This document shows positions 8,342 through 16,874 of a DNA stretch of 64,000 bases, piece by piece. The DNA comes from Erysipelotrichaceae bacterium. GTDB taxonomy: Bacteria > Bacillota_I > Bacilli_A > Erysipelotrichales > Erysipelotrichaceae. The notes under the pieces are model-generated. The model was not told the origin of the DNA. It saw nothing but the letters and a program-made list of their open reading frames with translations, and did no database searches. The first letter of the stretch is position 1; each line of letters starts with the position of its first letter. The DNA lies in assembly GCA_017533785.1 (NCBI GenBank), contig JAFWII010000009.1:22175-86174 (forward strand), read 5' to 3'. The translations under genes were made by a program, and so were the position numbers.

Positions 8342-9730
8342 ATGAAAGCTTGGGAAAAATCATTAGAGATCCTTCAGAGCGGCAGCCCCTGCTATGAGGA
8401 GAACGACAACGAGACGATCTGGGAAGAGGAAGCCAACGGGCCGGAGATGGCGCAGGACGCACTGACGAAGATGCACTGGCATTCCCAGGTGCCGGGCAGC
8501 CGCGCCCACGAATCGATCTGCCTGGCTGCGGTCCAGGCGACCGAAAACAAGGGTTTCACCGTCGAGAACGGCATGCAGCTGATCGAAGAGGGCTTCCGTG
8601 TTTATGAGGAAGGGGATATGGTCCGTCTCCACAAGCTGGCCTATGAGGTCTTCAACGCCTGCTACCGGGCCAAGAAGGACAAGACGAGCCCGTACTGGAA
8701 CCAGCATTTCTACGACTGCTTCCAGGAATACGAGGAAGCCGTCACGTTCCCGGAAAAAGTCGATGTGCCGATCGACGAGAAGTATTATGACCGCACCTAT
8801 GCCGGCTGGCTGTCACAGATCATCGGCGGCGCCTACGGCACCTGCATCGAAGGTTATACCGGCGACGCCATCAAGGAACGCTACGGCGAAGTCGACCGCT
8901 ATATCCGCAAACCGAATACCTATAACGACGATATCACCTATGAGATCGCGCTTCTTTTGGCCTATAACGAGTTCGGCAGGGAAACGACCGCCAAGAACAT
9001 CGCGGACGAATGGGTCGCCCGCATCCCGATGGGCTGGAGCGCCGAGGAATGGGCTTTAAACAACCTGAAGCTCGGCATCCTGCCGCCGGAATCCGGACGT
9101 TTCCACAACCCGTTCAACGAATGGATCGGCGCCCAGATGCGCGGCGCGATCTGCGGCCAGCTCTTCCCTGGCGATCTGAAGAAAGCGGCGGAATGCGCCT
9201 GGACAGACGCTTCGATCTCCCACGACTGGAACGGCATCCTGGGCGAGGTCTTCAACGCGCTGATGGTCTCGATGGCCTACTATGAAACAGATATCCGCAG
9301 GATCGTGGAGACCTGCGTGGAGCTGATCCCGGCGGACAGCGAATACGGCACGGTCGTCCGTTTCGCCCTCGAACAGTGCAAGACCCATACGGATTACTAC
9401 AGCGCCTGGAAACCGTGCGAGCAGAAATACATCAAATACAACTGGATCCATGCCTATCCGAACGCCTGCGCCGAGATCGTGGCGCTCTGGTTCGGCGAAG
9501 GCGACTTCAACAGGACGATCACCTTCTGCGGCGGCTGCGGCCAGGACGTCGACTGCAACGCGGCCCAGATCATGACGGTCATCGGCACGATCCATGGCAG
9601 GGAATGCATCCCGGAATACTGGTCCCGTCCGTTCGGCGACGATCTTGACACCTATGTCCGTGGACTGAAGAAGATGAAGATCAGCCAGCTGACGCAGCTG
9701 ACTGCGGACACAGCCGCAAAACTGAAATAA
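8342..9730 (+). CDS. ADP-ribosylglycohydrolase-family protein (long form)
   Basis: 462-residue member of the ADP-ribosylglycohydrolase (DraG/ARH, COG1397) fold, which cleaves N- or O-glycosidic bonds to ADP-ribose using two metal ions. Family features are the GGAYGTCIEG opening of the catalytic domain after an N-terminal extension of about 150 residues, YNDDITYE for one metal site, SHDWNGILGE, and the late GGCGQDVDCNAAQ segment corresponding to the DTD metal motif. Shine-Dalgarno AGAGGT lies before the ATG. It sits between nucleoside-processing genes, so a small-molecule nucleoside substrate is as plausible as an ADP-ribosylated protein. A bidirectional terminator follows. Confidence 0.8.
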   Translation: MKAWEKSLEILQSGSPCYEENDNETIWEEEANGPEMAQDALTKMHWHSQVPGSRAHESICLAAVQATENKGFTVENGMQLIEEGFRVYEEGDMVRLHKLAYEVFNACYRAKKDKTSPYWNQHFYDCFQEYEEAVTFPEKVDVPIDEKYYDRTYAGWLSQIIGGAYGTCIEGYTGDAIKERYGEVDRYIRKPNTYNDDITYEIALLLAYNEFGRETTAKNIADEWVARIPMGWSAEEWALNNLKLGILPPESGRFHNPFNEWIGAQMRGAICGQLFPGDLKKAAECAWTDASISHDWNGILGEVFNALMVSMAYYETDIRRIVETCVELIPADSEYGTVVRFALEQCKTHTDYYSAWKPCEQKYIKYNWIHAYPNACAEIVALWFGEGDFNRTITFCGGCGQDVDCNAAQIMTVIGTIHGRECIPEYWSRPFGDDLDTYVRGLKKMKISQLTQLTADTAAKLK

Positions 9731-9733
9731 ACA

Positions 9734-9786
9734 AAAAAAGACACCGCTCAGACCGCAGGATCTGCCGAAGAGCAGTGTCTTTTCTT
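9734..9786. terminator. Bidirectional terminator
   Basis: Long inverted repeat between converging genes: AAAAGACAC-C-GCTC pairs with GAGC-A-GTGTCTTTT, giving A- and T-tracts usable on both strands. Confidence 0.8.
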
Positions 9787-9793
9787 ATTGTCG

Positions 9794-10714
9794 TTATCCG
9801 ATATCGCGGATGAATGCTTCCAGCGCAGCCGCGTTGAGCGACGGACTGATCGCGCCTTCGTGCAGGCAGGCGAGAGCGCCGGCTGCCGAAGCGCGCTTAT
9901 GGGCTTCCGTCAGACTGCTGCCGCTGGCGAGCGAGGTCAGGAAGGAGGCGGCGAAGGTATCGCCGGCTCCGGTCGAATCGATGACTTTTTCAAGACGGAC
10001 AGGCGGCTCGAAGCGTTTCCCCTCACGGGTATAGAGGTAGGATCCTTTGGAACCGTCAGTCACGCAGAGGAATTCCGTTCCCTTTTCCAGCAGTTCCTCC
10101 GCCGCGTCTTTTCCGTAGCAGCCGCTGAGACGGGCGTAGGACTGGGTGTTGATGAACAAAGCGTCGCAGTGGCGGGTGATCTCCGCTTCGGAAGGATCAA
10201 GGTACTGGCTCGAACCGTCGAGGATCAGTTTTACGCCTTTTTTCTGCGCCTCATAGACAGGAGAAAGATCGGTGAAGGAAGCAGTCAGGGTATGGGCCAG
10301 GGAATAAAGATAATCCGAAGTCTCGAGCACGCCGCGGATCTCCTTGTCTTCCGGCAAAAACAGCGGCCGTTCCGGCGGGATGACGAAGATGCATTTCTCG
10401 CTGCCGCAGCGCATGATCAGACAGCGCCCGTTGACGACGTCTTTTCCGTAGCGGATATGGGAGATATCCATTCCGGCGTCGGTCATCGACTTCAGCAGCA
10501 GCTCCGTACCCTTGTCTCCGGTCTTCAGCGTTTCCAGTACCCGGACCTTCATTCCGAGATAGGACGCGATCGTGCCGACGTTGAGGATACAGCCGCCGAC
10601 TTTGCTGCCGGCTTCTCTGGCAACACAGGCATCCCCGGCTTTGGGGAAGCTCTCCACATCGTAAAAGGTATCGATATCGCTGCCGGCGATGACCGTCAGG
10701 ATCTTAGTGGACAC
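9794..10714 (-). CDS. PfkB-family carbohydrate/nucleoside kinase
   Basis: Ribokinase-like kinase of 306 residues from the chosen GTG start. It carries the N-terminal substrate glycine pair (VGGCILNVG) and the C-terminal PfkB signature DSTGAGDTFAASFL with the catalytic aspartate. GTG at 10714 was preferred because GAAAGGG lies 6 bases upstream; an in-frame TTG at 10729 is the alternative. It overlaps the end of the upstream ADP-ribosylglycohydrolase gene by about 11 bases, so the two are coupled. Likely role: phosphorylating ribose or a nucleoside released by the neighbouring hydrolases; the substrate is not decided by sequence. Confidence 0.82.
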   Translation of the reverse strand: MSTKILTVIAGSDIDTFYDVESFPKAGDACVAREAGSKVGGCILNVGTIASYLGMKVRVLETLKTGDKGTELLLKSMTDAGMDISHIRYGKDVVNGRCLIMRCGSEKCIFVIPPERPLFLPEDKEIRGVLETSDYLYSLAHTLTASFTDLSPVYEAQKKGVKLILDGSSQYLDPSEAEITRHCDALFINTQSYARLSGCYGKDAAEELLEKGTEFLCVTDGSKGSYLYTREGKRFEPPVRLEKVIDSTGAGDTFAASFLTSLASGSSLTEAHKRASAAGALACLHEGAISPSLNAAALEAFIRDIG

Positions 10715-11717
10715 GGGAGACCCTTTCAAGACCTTCGGCAGTCGCCTTCAGGTCGAATCCGTTCACGCTGTCGATCAGTTCGCAATACTCTTTCGGGAAG
10801 GCGGAACTTCCCTTTAAAGCACCCGCGATCGAAGCCGCGATCGTGGCGACAGTATCCGTATCATTGCCGATGTTGACGCCGGCGATCGCTGTCTGCAGCG
10901 GGTCCGCGTCCGTTAAGTAGAGGATGCCGAAAGCGCAGGGGACCGCTTCGGCGGCAGCCAGGCCGCTGCCGATGATGTCGCTGAGCTCTTTCAGGCATTT
11001 CTCGAAATCATCTTTGTATTTGAGGGCGATCTCTCTGGCCAGCAGCATGCGTTTATAAACGCTCGGGCAGGCGAGGCGTTTGTTTAATCCGATGCCGATC
11101 TCTTCTCCGGTCTTCGCGCCGTAAAGCGCGACTTCAAAGACTTTATCCAGATCCGCGTCCTCGTGCAGCGCAGCCGCGATCGCCGCGGAGACGGCACAGG
11201 CAGCGGAAAGGGACGTGGAGTTACCGTGGGTCGGCATGCAGATGGTAACGGCGTTGCGGATGGCGGTGTCGGGATCTCCGCCGCTGACAAGGGCGGCAGG
11301 GGAGATCTTCATCGCCGAACCATTGGAGCCTTTGGCGTTGTCGACAGTCAGGAAATCATAGGGATTCGGCAGGATATTGCCTTTGAGGCGCTCGACCGCC
11401 GCGACCGTCGTCGGTCCGGCCATCTTGTAGAATTTCGTTTTCGACCAGTTCAGCAGCGCGTCTTCGGCACAGCTGCGGTCGACTTTTCCGTCGTGTTCGA
11501 TGATCGTTTGGGCAGTGACATAGGCAAGCGAGAAGTCGTCGGTGACCGAGCCTTTCGGCATACCGCGGGCAAAGACGTCCTCCGGGATCTCGACGAAATT
11601 CTTCACCAGGCCGCCGAACTTCTCCTTGATCTGCTCCAGGCTGCGCGTTTCAGTAGCGGCGCCCATGGCGTCGCCGACGGCAGCGCCGAGCAGCGAACCG
11701 TAGATCTTATCATTCAT
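10704..11717 (-). CDS. ADP-ribosylglycohydrolase-family protein (standard form)
   Basis: 337-residue member of the DraG/ARH family. The opening GSLLGAAVGDAMGAATE, the first metal site SVTDDFS and the late GNDTDTVA metal motif are all intact, so it should be an active glycohydrolase. It starts at an ATG with a strong GGGAGGAA Shine-Dalgarno and a TGATATAAT extended -10 just upstream. It heads a two-gene operon with the PfkB kinase, which points to release of a ribosyl product that is then phosphorylated. It shares domain family but not length with the neighbour at 8.3-9.7 kb. Confidence 0.85.
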   Translation of the reverse strand: MNDKIYGSLLGAAVGDAMGAATETRSLEQIKEKFGGLVKNFVEIPEDVFARGMPKGSVTDDFSLAYVTAQTIIEHDGKVDRSCAEDALLNWSKTKFYKMAGPTTVAAVERLKGNILPNPYDFLTVDNAKGSNGSAMKISPAALVSGGDPDTAIRNAVTICMPTHGNSTSLSAACAVSAAIAAALHEDADLDKVFEVALYGAKTGEEIGIGLNKRLACPSVYKRMLLAREIALKYKDDFEKCLKELSDIIGSGLAAAEAVPCAFGILYLTDADPLQTAIAGVNIGNDTDTVATIAASIAGALKGSSAFPKEYCELIDSVNGFDLKATAEGLERVSRVH

Positions 11718-11741
11718 AGGGTATTCCTCCCGTTCTTATCC

Positions 11742-11750
11742 ATTATATCA
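11742..11750 (-). promoter_or_regulatory. Extended -10 promoter for the glycohydrolase-PfkB operon
   Basis: TGATATAAT read on the minus strand, about 25 bases before the ATG at 11717. No clear -35 is needed for this class. Confidence 0.6.
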
Positions 11751-11798
11751 GCCGGACCGTCCGAGAGCACTATATGCCATTTCTATCACAAGAAAAAG

Positions 11799-11827
11799 TT
11801 GTAAACGTTTGCAGATTATATTAGAAT
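11799..11827 (+). promoter_or_regulatory. Promoter of the BMP importer operon with overlapping cre site
   Basis: TTGTAA (11799-11804), 17-base spacer, TAGAAT (11822-11827). A near-perfect catabolite response element, TGTAAACGTTTGCA (11800-11813), overlaps the -35 and matches 13 of 14 positions of TGWAANCGNTNWCA. A site here predicts repression by CcpA or another LacI-family regulator. A short AGAGC-GAAT-GCTCT hairpin lies in the leader. Confidence 0.7.
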
Positions 11828-11864
11828 TACTCTGTAGAGCGAATGCTCTCACAGGAGGAATACA

Positions 11865-12950
11865 ATGAAAAAACTTATTTGCATTCTGTTAGCCTGTTTC
11901 ATGGTTTTCGGCTTAGTCGCATGTGGCGACGGCGCTGCACCGGCTCCGACAGCTCAGCCGGACAACCAGGAAACAGCTGAACCGGCACCGGCCGATGACA
12001 AGATCACGATCGCTTACTGCATCAACGGTACAAGAGGCGACAAGTCTTTCTTCGATTCCGGTAACGAAGGTATGGAATGGATCAACCGTGACTTCGGTGA
12101 CAAGGCTCAGGCAGAAGTAATCGAATTCACCTATGATGACACGACCTGGAGATCCAAATTAGAGAACGTCTTCATGTCCGAACAGTATGATATCATCATC
12201 GTTGGTACATACGATATGCTCGGCATGACTGTTGAACTCACAGAACAGTATCCGGATCAGAAGGTCTGGTTCTATGATGAACAGTGGGACTTCGAAGCTA
12301 ATCCGCGTGAAAACGTTATCTCCTTACTGTTCAAGCAGAACGAAGGTTCCTACGTTGTTGGTTACATGGCAGCTATGGCTTCCAAGACAAACCACATCTC
12401 ATTCTGCGGCGGTATGTCCAACACTGTCCTGTTAGACTTCTTCGCTGGTTACCAGCAGGGTGCTAAGGCTTACAATCCGGACATCATCGTTGACGAAACA
12501 TGGATGGACTCCTTCTCTGATCCTTCCAAGGGTAAAGACGTTGCTTCCGCTTCCTACGGCCAGGGCGTTGACGTTGTCTTCGCATGCGGCGGTTCCGCAG
12601 GCTTAGGCGTATTCGAAGCTGCTCTTGAATACCCGGATGTATACGTAATCGGTGTCGATGGTGACCAGGGCGCTATGTGGGAAGCTGCTGGCGAAACAGC
12701 TAAGGCTGAAAAGACCATCACTTCCATGACAAAGAACGTTAACCAGGGCTTCTATGACACATTCAAGAAGGAACTCGACGGTACTCTTGAATACGGTCAG
12801 AACTACAGACTGGGTGTTAACGGCGGCTACGTTGGCGCTGCTATCACATCCACAACTGAAAACGTCTTCACACCTGAACAGCTGCAGGCTGTTAAGGATG
12901 TCCAGGCTGGAATCGCTGATGGTTCCATCGTTGTTGACACAGCTTTCTAA
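11865..12950 (+). CDS. BMP-family nucleoside-binding lipoprotein of an ABC importer
   Basis: Extracellular substrate-binding protein of 361 residues. A lipoprotein signal ends in LVAC with C20 as the lipidated residue, then an Ala/Pro/Thr-rich linker and a BMP (PnrA-like) domain beginning about residue 47. This family binds purine or other nucleosides and delivers them to the RbsA-like ATPase and two permeases encoded just downstream. Codon choice (GCT, ACA, TTA rich) differs from most neighbours and resembles that of rpsB, tsf and PFOR here, suggesting high expression. Shine-Dalgarno AGGAGGAA. A strong hairpin separates it from the ATPase gene. Confidence 0.93.
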   Translation: MKKLICILLACFMVFGLVACGDGAAPAPTAQPDNQETAEPAPADDKITIAYCINGTRGDKSFFDSGNEGMEWINRDFGDKAQAEVIEFTYDDTTWRSKLENVFMSEQYDIIIVGTYDMLGMTVELTEQYPDQKVWFYDEQWDFEANPRENVISLLFKQNEGSYVVGYMAAMASKTNHISFCGGMSNTVLLDFFAGYQQGAKAYNPDIIVDETWMDSFSDPSKGKDVASASYGQGVDVVFACGGSAGLGVFEAALEYPDVYVIGVDGDQGAMWEAAGETAKAEKTITSMTKNVNQGFYDTFKKELDGTLEYGQNYRLGVNGGYVGAAITSTTENVFTPEQLQAVKDVQAGIADGSIVVDTAF

Positions 12951-12982
12951 TCAATCAGATACAATCTAGATTAAAAGGTACT

Positions 12983-13017
12983 AAAGTTGCCTTTGGCCAG
13001 GCGCCAAAGGCAACTTT
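12983..13017 (+). promoter_or_regulatory. Intercistronic 15-bp hairpin between binding protein and ATPase genes
   Basis: Perfect inverted repeat (12983-12997 with 13003-13017) and a 5-base loop, not followed by a clean T-tract. Such structures often stabilise the upstream message or partly terminate, giving more binding protein than membrane components. Confidence 0.75.
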
Positions 13018-13037
13018 CCTTAAAGGGGATAATCATT

Positions 13038-14588
13038 ATGGAAAATTATCTTGTAATGGAAGATGTTACCAAGATCTACAACAACGGTATCATCGCCAAT
13101 GATAAAGTAAATTTTTCCGCGAGAAAGGGTGAGATTCACGCCATCTGCGGCGAGAACGGCGCCGGTAAAACGACGCTGATGAAGATGCTCTTCGGCATCG
13201 AACAGCCCGATGAGGGAAAAATCATCATCAAGGGGAAGGAGATGCGTCTTAATTCTCCGACTGATGCGATCAAAGCCGGTATCGGTATGGTCCATCAGCA
13301 TTTCATGCAGGTGCCGACCCTGACTGTTGCCGAAAACGTGACGCTGGGAATCGAACCGACAAACGGCGTTGTCTTTGATATGGAAAAAGCCATCAAGATG
13401 ACTTCCGAATGCTGTGAAAAGTACGGTTTTGAGATCAACCCGAAAGCGCACATCCAGGACCTTTCCGTCGGTGTCAAGCAGAAGGTCGAGATCGTCAAAG
13501 CTCTGGTCAAGGGCTGTGAGATCCTGATCCTCGACGAACCGACTGCCGTCCTGACACCGCAGGAAACGAAGGAACTTTTCGTTCAGCTGAAGAACCTCAG
13601 AGACTCCGGCTGCACGATCATCTTCATTTCCCACAAACTGAATGAGGTAAAAGAACTGTGCGACCGTGTTACCGTCATCAAAAAGGGTAAGACGATCGGA
13701 GTATGGAATATTAAGGACGTTACCGAAGCGGATATCTCCAGATACATGGTCGGTGTCGACGTAGATCTCGACATCCCGAAGAAACCTGCGGAACCGAAAG
13801 AAAACGTCCTGGTCGTTAAAGACCTGACCGTCTACAACGAAGCCGGCAAGAAGAAAGTCGACGGCGTCTCCTTCTCCGTACGGAAGGGCGAGATCGTCGG
13901 TATCGCCGGTGTTGAAGGCAACGGCCAGCGGGAAATGATCGATGCGATCACCGGTCTTTCCAAGTACAGCTACGGCAGCATCACGCTGATGGGCAAGGAA
14001 GTCAAGGACATGGATATCAGGGGTCTGCGCACCAACGGACTCGTCCATATTCCGGAAGACCGCAACCTGTACGGCTGTGCCAGATCGATGAGCATCCGCG
14101 ACAACATGATCGCGGACAAGATCACCGATCCGAAATACAATAACGGCATCTTCATCAATGAAAAAGCCATTAAGGATGACACGGACAAATGGGTCGATGA
14201 ATTCGGTGTCCTCTGTGACGACGGTGACCAGCTGGTCGGCATGCTGTCGGGCGGCAACGTTCAGAAAGTCGTCGTAGCCAGAGAATTCACCAGCTATTCC
14301 GAACTGGTCGTCTGTGACCAGCCGACCCGCGGTATCGACGTCGGCGCTGCCGAATTCGTCCGTGAAAGAATGGTCCATATGCGTGACCAGGGCAAGGCGA
14401 TCCTGCTGATCTCCGCCGACCTGGCTGAGATCATGAGCCTGTCCGACTCCCTGATCGTCATGCACGGCGGCAAGATCAACGCCTTCTTCCCGGATGTCAA
14501 GACACTGACAGAGGAAGACCTGGGCTTCTACATGCTTGGCGTCAAGCATATGAGCGAAGAAGAAATCAGAGGTGCTTTACATGAGTGA
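13038..14588 (+). CDS. Nucleoside ABC importer ATPase (two nucleotide-binding domains)
   Basis: 516-residue RbsA/NupO-type protein with duplicated ABC domains. Domain 1 has Walker A GENGAGKT (38-45), signature LSVGVKQK and Walker B LILDEPTAV. Domain 2 has a degenerate Walker A (GVEGNGQR), the signature LSGGNVQK and CDQPTRGID. One degenerate ATP site is normal for this family. The ATG at 13038 is preferred because AAAGGGGA precedes it; an upstream in-frame start would lie inside the hairpin. Its 3' end overlaps the first permease gene by 8 bases. Confidence 0.92.
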   Translation: MENYLVMEDVTKIYNNGIIANDKVNFSARKGEIHAICGENGAGKTTLMKMLFGIEQPDEGKIIIKGKEMRLNSPTDAIKAGIGMVHQHFMQVPTLTVAENVTLGIEPTNGVVFDMEKAIKMTSECCEKYGFEINPKAHIQDLSVGVKQKVEIVKALVKGCEILILDEPTAVLTPQETKELFVQLKNLRDSGCTIIFISHKLNEVKELCDRVTVIKKGKTIGVWNIKDVTEADISRYMVGVDVDLDIPKKPAEPKENVLVVKDLTVYNEAGKKKVDGVSFSVRKGEIVGIAGVEGNGQREMIDAITGLSKYSYGSITLMGKEVKDMDIRGLRTNGLVHIPEDRNLYGCARSMSIRDNMIADKITDPKYNNGIFINEKAIKDDTDKWVDEFGVLCDDGDQLVGMLSGGNVQKVVVAREFTSYSELVVCDQPTRGIDVGAAEFVRERMVHMRDQGKAILLISADLAEIMSLSDSLIVMHGGKINAFFPDVKTLTEEDLGFYMLGVKHMSEEEIRGALHE

Positions 14589-15780
14589 GAAAAAGCAAAC
14601 ACAGGGCGCAATCGCGAAACTGTTCGGCGGAATGGATGTTGAATCCCGTTTCGGTCTGATGCGTATGGCTGTTGCCATCGCCATCGGTCTCGGTACGGCG
14701 GTCATCCTGATCCTCGTCTGCGCCAAGAACCCGGCGGAATCACTGAAGTTCTTCTTCCTTGGTCCGCTGCAGATCTTCAACCCGAATGTCCCGAAGGGCA
14801 TCGGCTGGAACTACTTTGACCAGTGGATCCAGAGCATGATCCCGCTGCTGTTCACCGGTACCGCGGTCGCCATCATGTTCTCGGCGAACAAGTTCAACCT
14901 CGGTCTTGAAGGCGCCATCATGTGCGGCGGTCTGGCCTGCGGCTGGGTATGCTGTCTTCTCGACGGTGATATCCAGGCACCGAATGCCAATCCGTTCCTC
15001 TGTGCTGTCATCGGCCTTTTGGTCGCGATGGCAGCCGGCGCGCTCGTTACCCTGATCCCGGCATTGCTGGAGAAGAAGTGGGGAGCTTCCATCATGGTCA
15101 CATCCCTGATGCTGAACTACATCTCCCTGTATATCTCCAGATACTGCCTGTTCTCCACAACCTTAAGAGATACCAGAACTTCCAAGTATTCCTGGCAGTG
15201 GACAGAAGATGTCGTCCTGACCTTCCGTAAGTTCATGGGCACACGCTTCACCCTGCGTCTGGGCCTCTTTATTGGTATCGCGGTCGTTATCATCGGCTGG
15301 GCCTTCCTGTTCAAGACAAAGTGGGGCTTCAAGATCCGTCAGCTTGGTCAGAACCCGAGCTTCGCGAAGTATGTCGGTGTCGGCATCGTCTCCGCAGGCA
15401 TTCTGGTCCAGGTCATCGGCGGCGCGATCGGCGGCCTCTGCGGCGCGACCGTTATCCTCGGCAACTACAACTACTATTACGGAGTCGATCTCACCGGTTA
15501 CGGCTGGGACGGCGTTACCATGGCGATCTTTGCCGGCAACAACCCAAAGAGGGTCCTTCCGGCAGCTCTGTTCATCGCCTATATCCGTGCCGGCGCTTCC
15601 ATCATGGCGACGCAGCCGGGCGGCCCGATCAACGAACTGACCAAGATCGTTGAAGGCGTCATCGTTCTGTTCCTGCTGGCTGAGAAGTTCCTCGCCAAGA
15701 CACATCGTAAGATGATCGTCGAGGAGGCTAAGAGAAAGCAGGCACTTAAGGCAGTCACAGGAGAGGAGGTCGCGAAATAA
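14581..15780 (+). CDS. Nucleoside ABC importer permease 1
   Basis: Integral membrane subunit of the BMP-type importer, 399 residues, many hydrophobic segments and the conserved SANKFNLGLEGAIMCGG motif shared with RbsC/NupP-like permeases. The ATG at 14581 has AGAGGTG upstream and overlaps the ATPase stop. The stop and the start of permease 2 share one base (TAATG), so stoichiometric translation is likely. Confidence 0.9.
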   Translation: MSEKKQTQGAIAKLFGGMDVESRFGLMRMAVAIAIGLGTAVILILVCAKNPAESLKFFFLGPLQIFNPNVPKGIGWNYFDQWIQSMIPLLFTGTAVAIMFSANKFNLGLEGAIMCGGLACGWVCCLLDGDIQAPNANPFLCAVIGLLVAMAAGALVTLIPALLEKKWGASIMVTSLMLNYISLYISRYCLFSTTLRDTRTSKYSWQWTEDVVLTFRKFMGTRFTLRLGLFIGIAVVIIGWAFLFKTKWGFKIRQLGQNPSFAKYVGVGIVSAGILVQVIGGAIGGLCGATVILGNYNYYYGVDLTGYGWDGVTMAIFAGNNPKRVLPAALFIAYIRAGASIMATQPGGPINELTKIVEGVIVLFLLAEKFLAKTHRKMIVEEAKRKQALKAVTGEEVAK

Positions 15781-16784
15781 TGGGCGTAATCACTGAGATC
15801 TTCAATACGATTTCCAGAGTCGTCGTTCTTCCGTCTTTCTACTACATGATCTTCCAGTCAGCTGCTCCGATCCTTCTGGCGGCGCTGGCTGTCGCGGTCG
15901 CGATCAAGGCCAACGCCATCAACATGGGTATCGAAGGCATCATGACCGTCACTTCGCTCGTCTGTGTTCTTGTCTCCAGTGCAGTCGGCGGCCAGCCTGC
16001 CGGCGGTCCCTGGCTCGGTCTTGTCGTTGCGATCATCGTCGGCGGTCTTCTTGGCTTTGCCGTATCAGTATTCGCTTTCCGGCTGAAGATCGATATCATC
16101 CTTGTCGGTATCGCGATGAACCTGATCGGTACCGGCGCATCGGTCTTGCTGATGTATGTCCTGACCGGTGACCGTACCACCACGACATCCCTGTCTTCCG
16201 GCACGCTGCCGCAGCTCGCGATCCCGCTGCTCAAGGATATCCCGTTCCTGGGCGAAGTTCTTTCCGGACACTATGTCCTGACTTACCTCGCCTATATCCT
16301 GGTATTCGTCATGTCTTTCTTCCTCTTCAAGACCAAGCTCGGTCTGCGTATCCGTGCGGTCGGTGAAAACGAAGAAGCGGCGGAATCCGTCGGTATCTCC
16401 TCTCTGAGGATCAAGACGATCGCTCTGATCATCTCCGGTGTTCTAGGCGGAATCGCCGGTGCCTTCATGTCCGAATGCTACCTGGCTTACTTCTCCAGCG
16501 GTCTGATCGCCGGACGTGGTTTCGTCGGTCTGGCTGCCTGCAACATGGGTTCCGGCAACCCGGGCATCATCTGCTTATGCTGCCTGGCGTTCGGTATCTT
16601 CTATGCCTTCTCGAACTTCTCCACTCTGTCCAATCTGTCCATCTACGCGCTGAACGCGCTGCCGTACGCAGTCGTTCTGGTCGGTGTTGTCATCTACTCC
16701 GTCTACATGCGCAAGAAGGAACTCAAGAGACTGCAGGGTCTGGAAAGCGAAGAGAATCTGGAGCATGGCCAGCCCGCAAAATAG
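15780..16784 (+). CDS. Nucleoside ABC importer permease 2
   Basis: Second membrane subunit, 334 residues, NupQ/YufQ-like. It keeps the family motif KANAINMGIEGIM near residue 42 and the cytoplasmic coupling segment LRIRAVGENEEAAESVGI. It follows permease 1 with a one-base overlap. A terminator hairpin comes directly after it, before the nucleoside hydrolase genes. Confidence 0.9.
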   Translation: MGVITEIFNTISRVVVLPSFYYMIFQSAAPILLAALAVAVAIKANAINMGIEGIMTVTSLVCVLVSSAVGGQPAGGPWLGLVVAIIVGGLLGFAVSVFAFRLKIDIILVGIAMNLIGTGASVLLMYVLTGDRTTTTSLSSGTLPQLAIPLLKDIPFLGEVLSGHYVLTYLAYILVFVMSFFLFKTKLGLRIRAVGENEEAAESVGISSLRIKTIALIISGVLGGIAGAFMSECYLAYFSSGLIAGRGFVGLAACNMGSGNPGIICLCCLAFGIFYAFSNFSTLSNLSIYALNALPYAVVLVGVVIYSVYMRKKELKRLQGLESEENLEHGQPAK

Positions 16785-16807
16785 CGCGGCGGCAAATCCC
16801 GAATCAT

Positions 16808-16843
16808 AAAAGACTCTGCCGCTGAAAAAGCAGAGTCTTTTTT
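16808..16843 (+). terminator. Terminator hairpin between importer and hydrolase genes
   Basis: 12-bp stem AAAAGACTCTGC/GCAGAGTCTTTT with a 10-base loop and a following T-run. The next gene starts 32 bases later and no clear promoter was seen between them, so partial read-through is likely. Confidence 0.8.
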
Positions 16844-16874
16844 CGGAACGATCTGACTTGAAAGGAGAGAAACA

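Noticed and set aside
12987..13037. Longer N-terminus for the importer ATPase
   Set aside because: The extra codons lie in the 15-bp hairpin and the family N-terminus aligns at the ATG at 13038.
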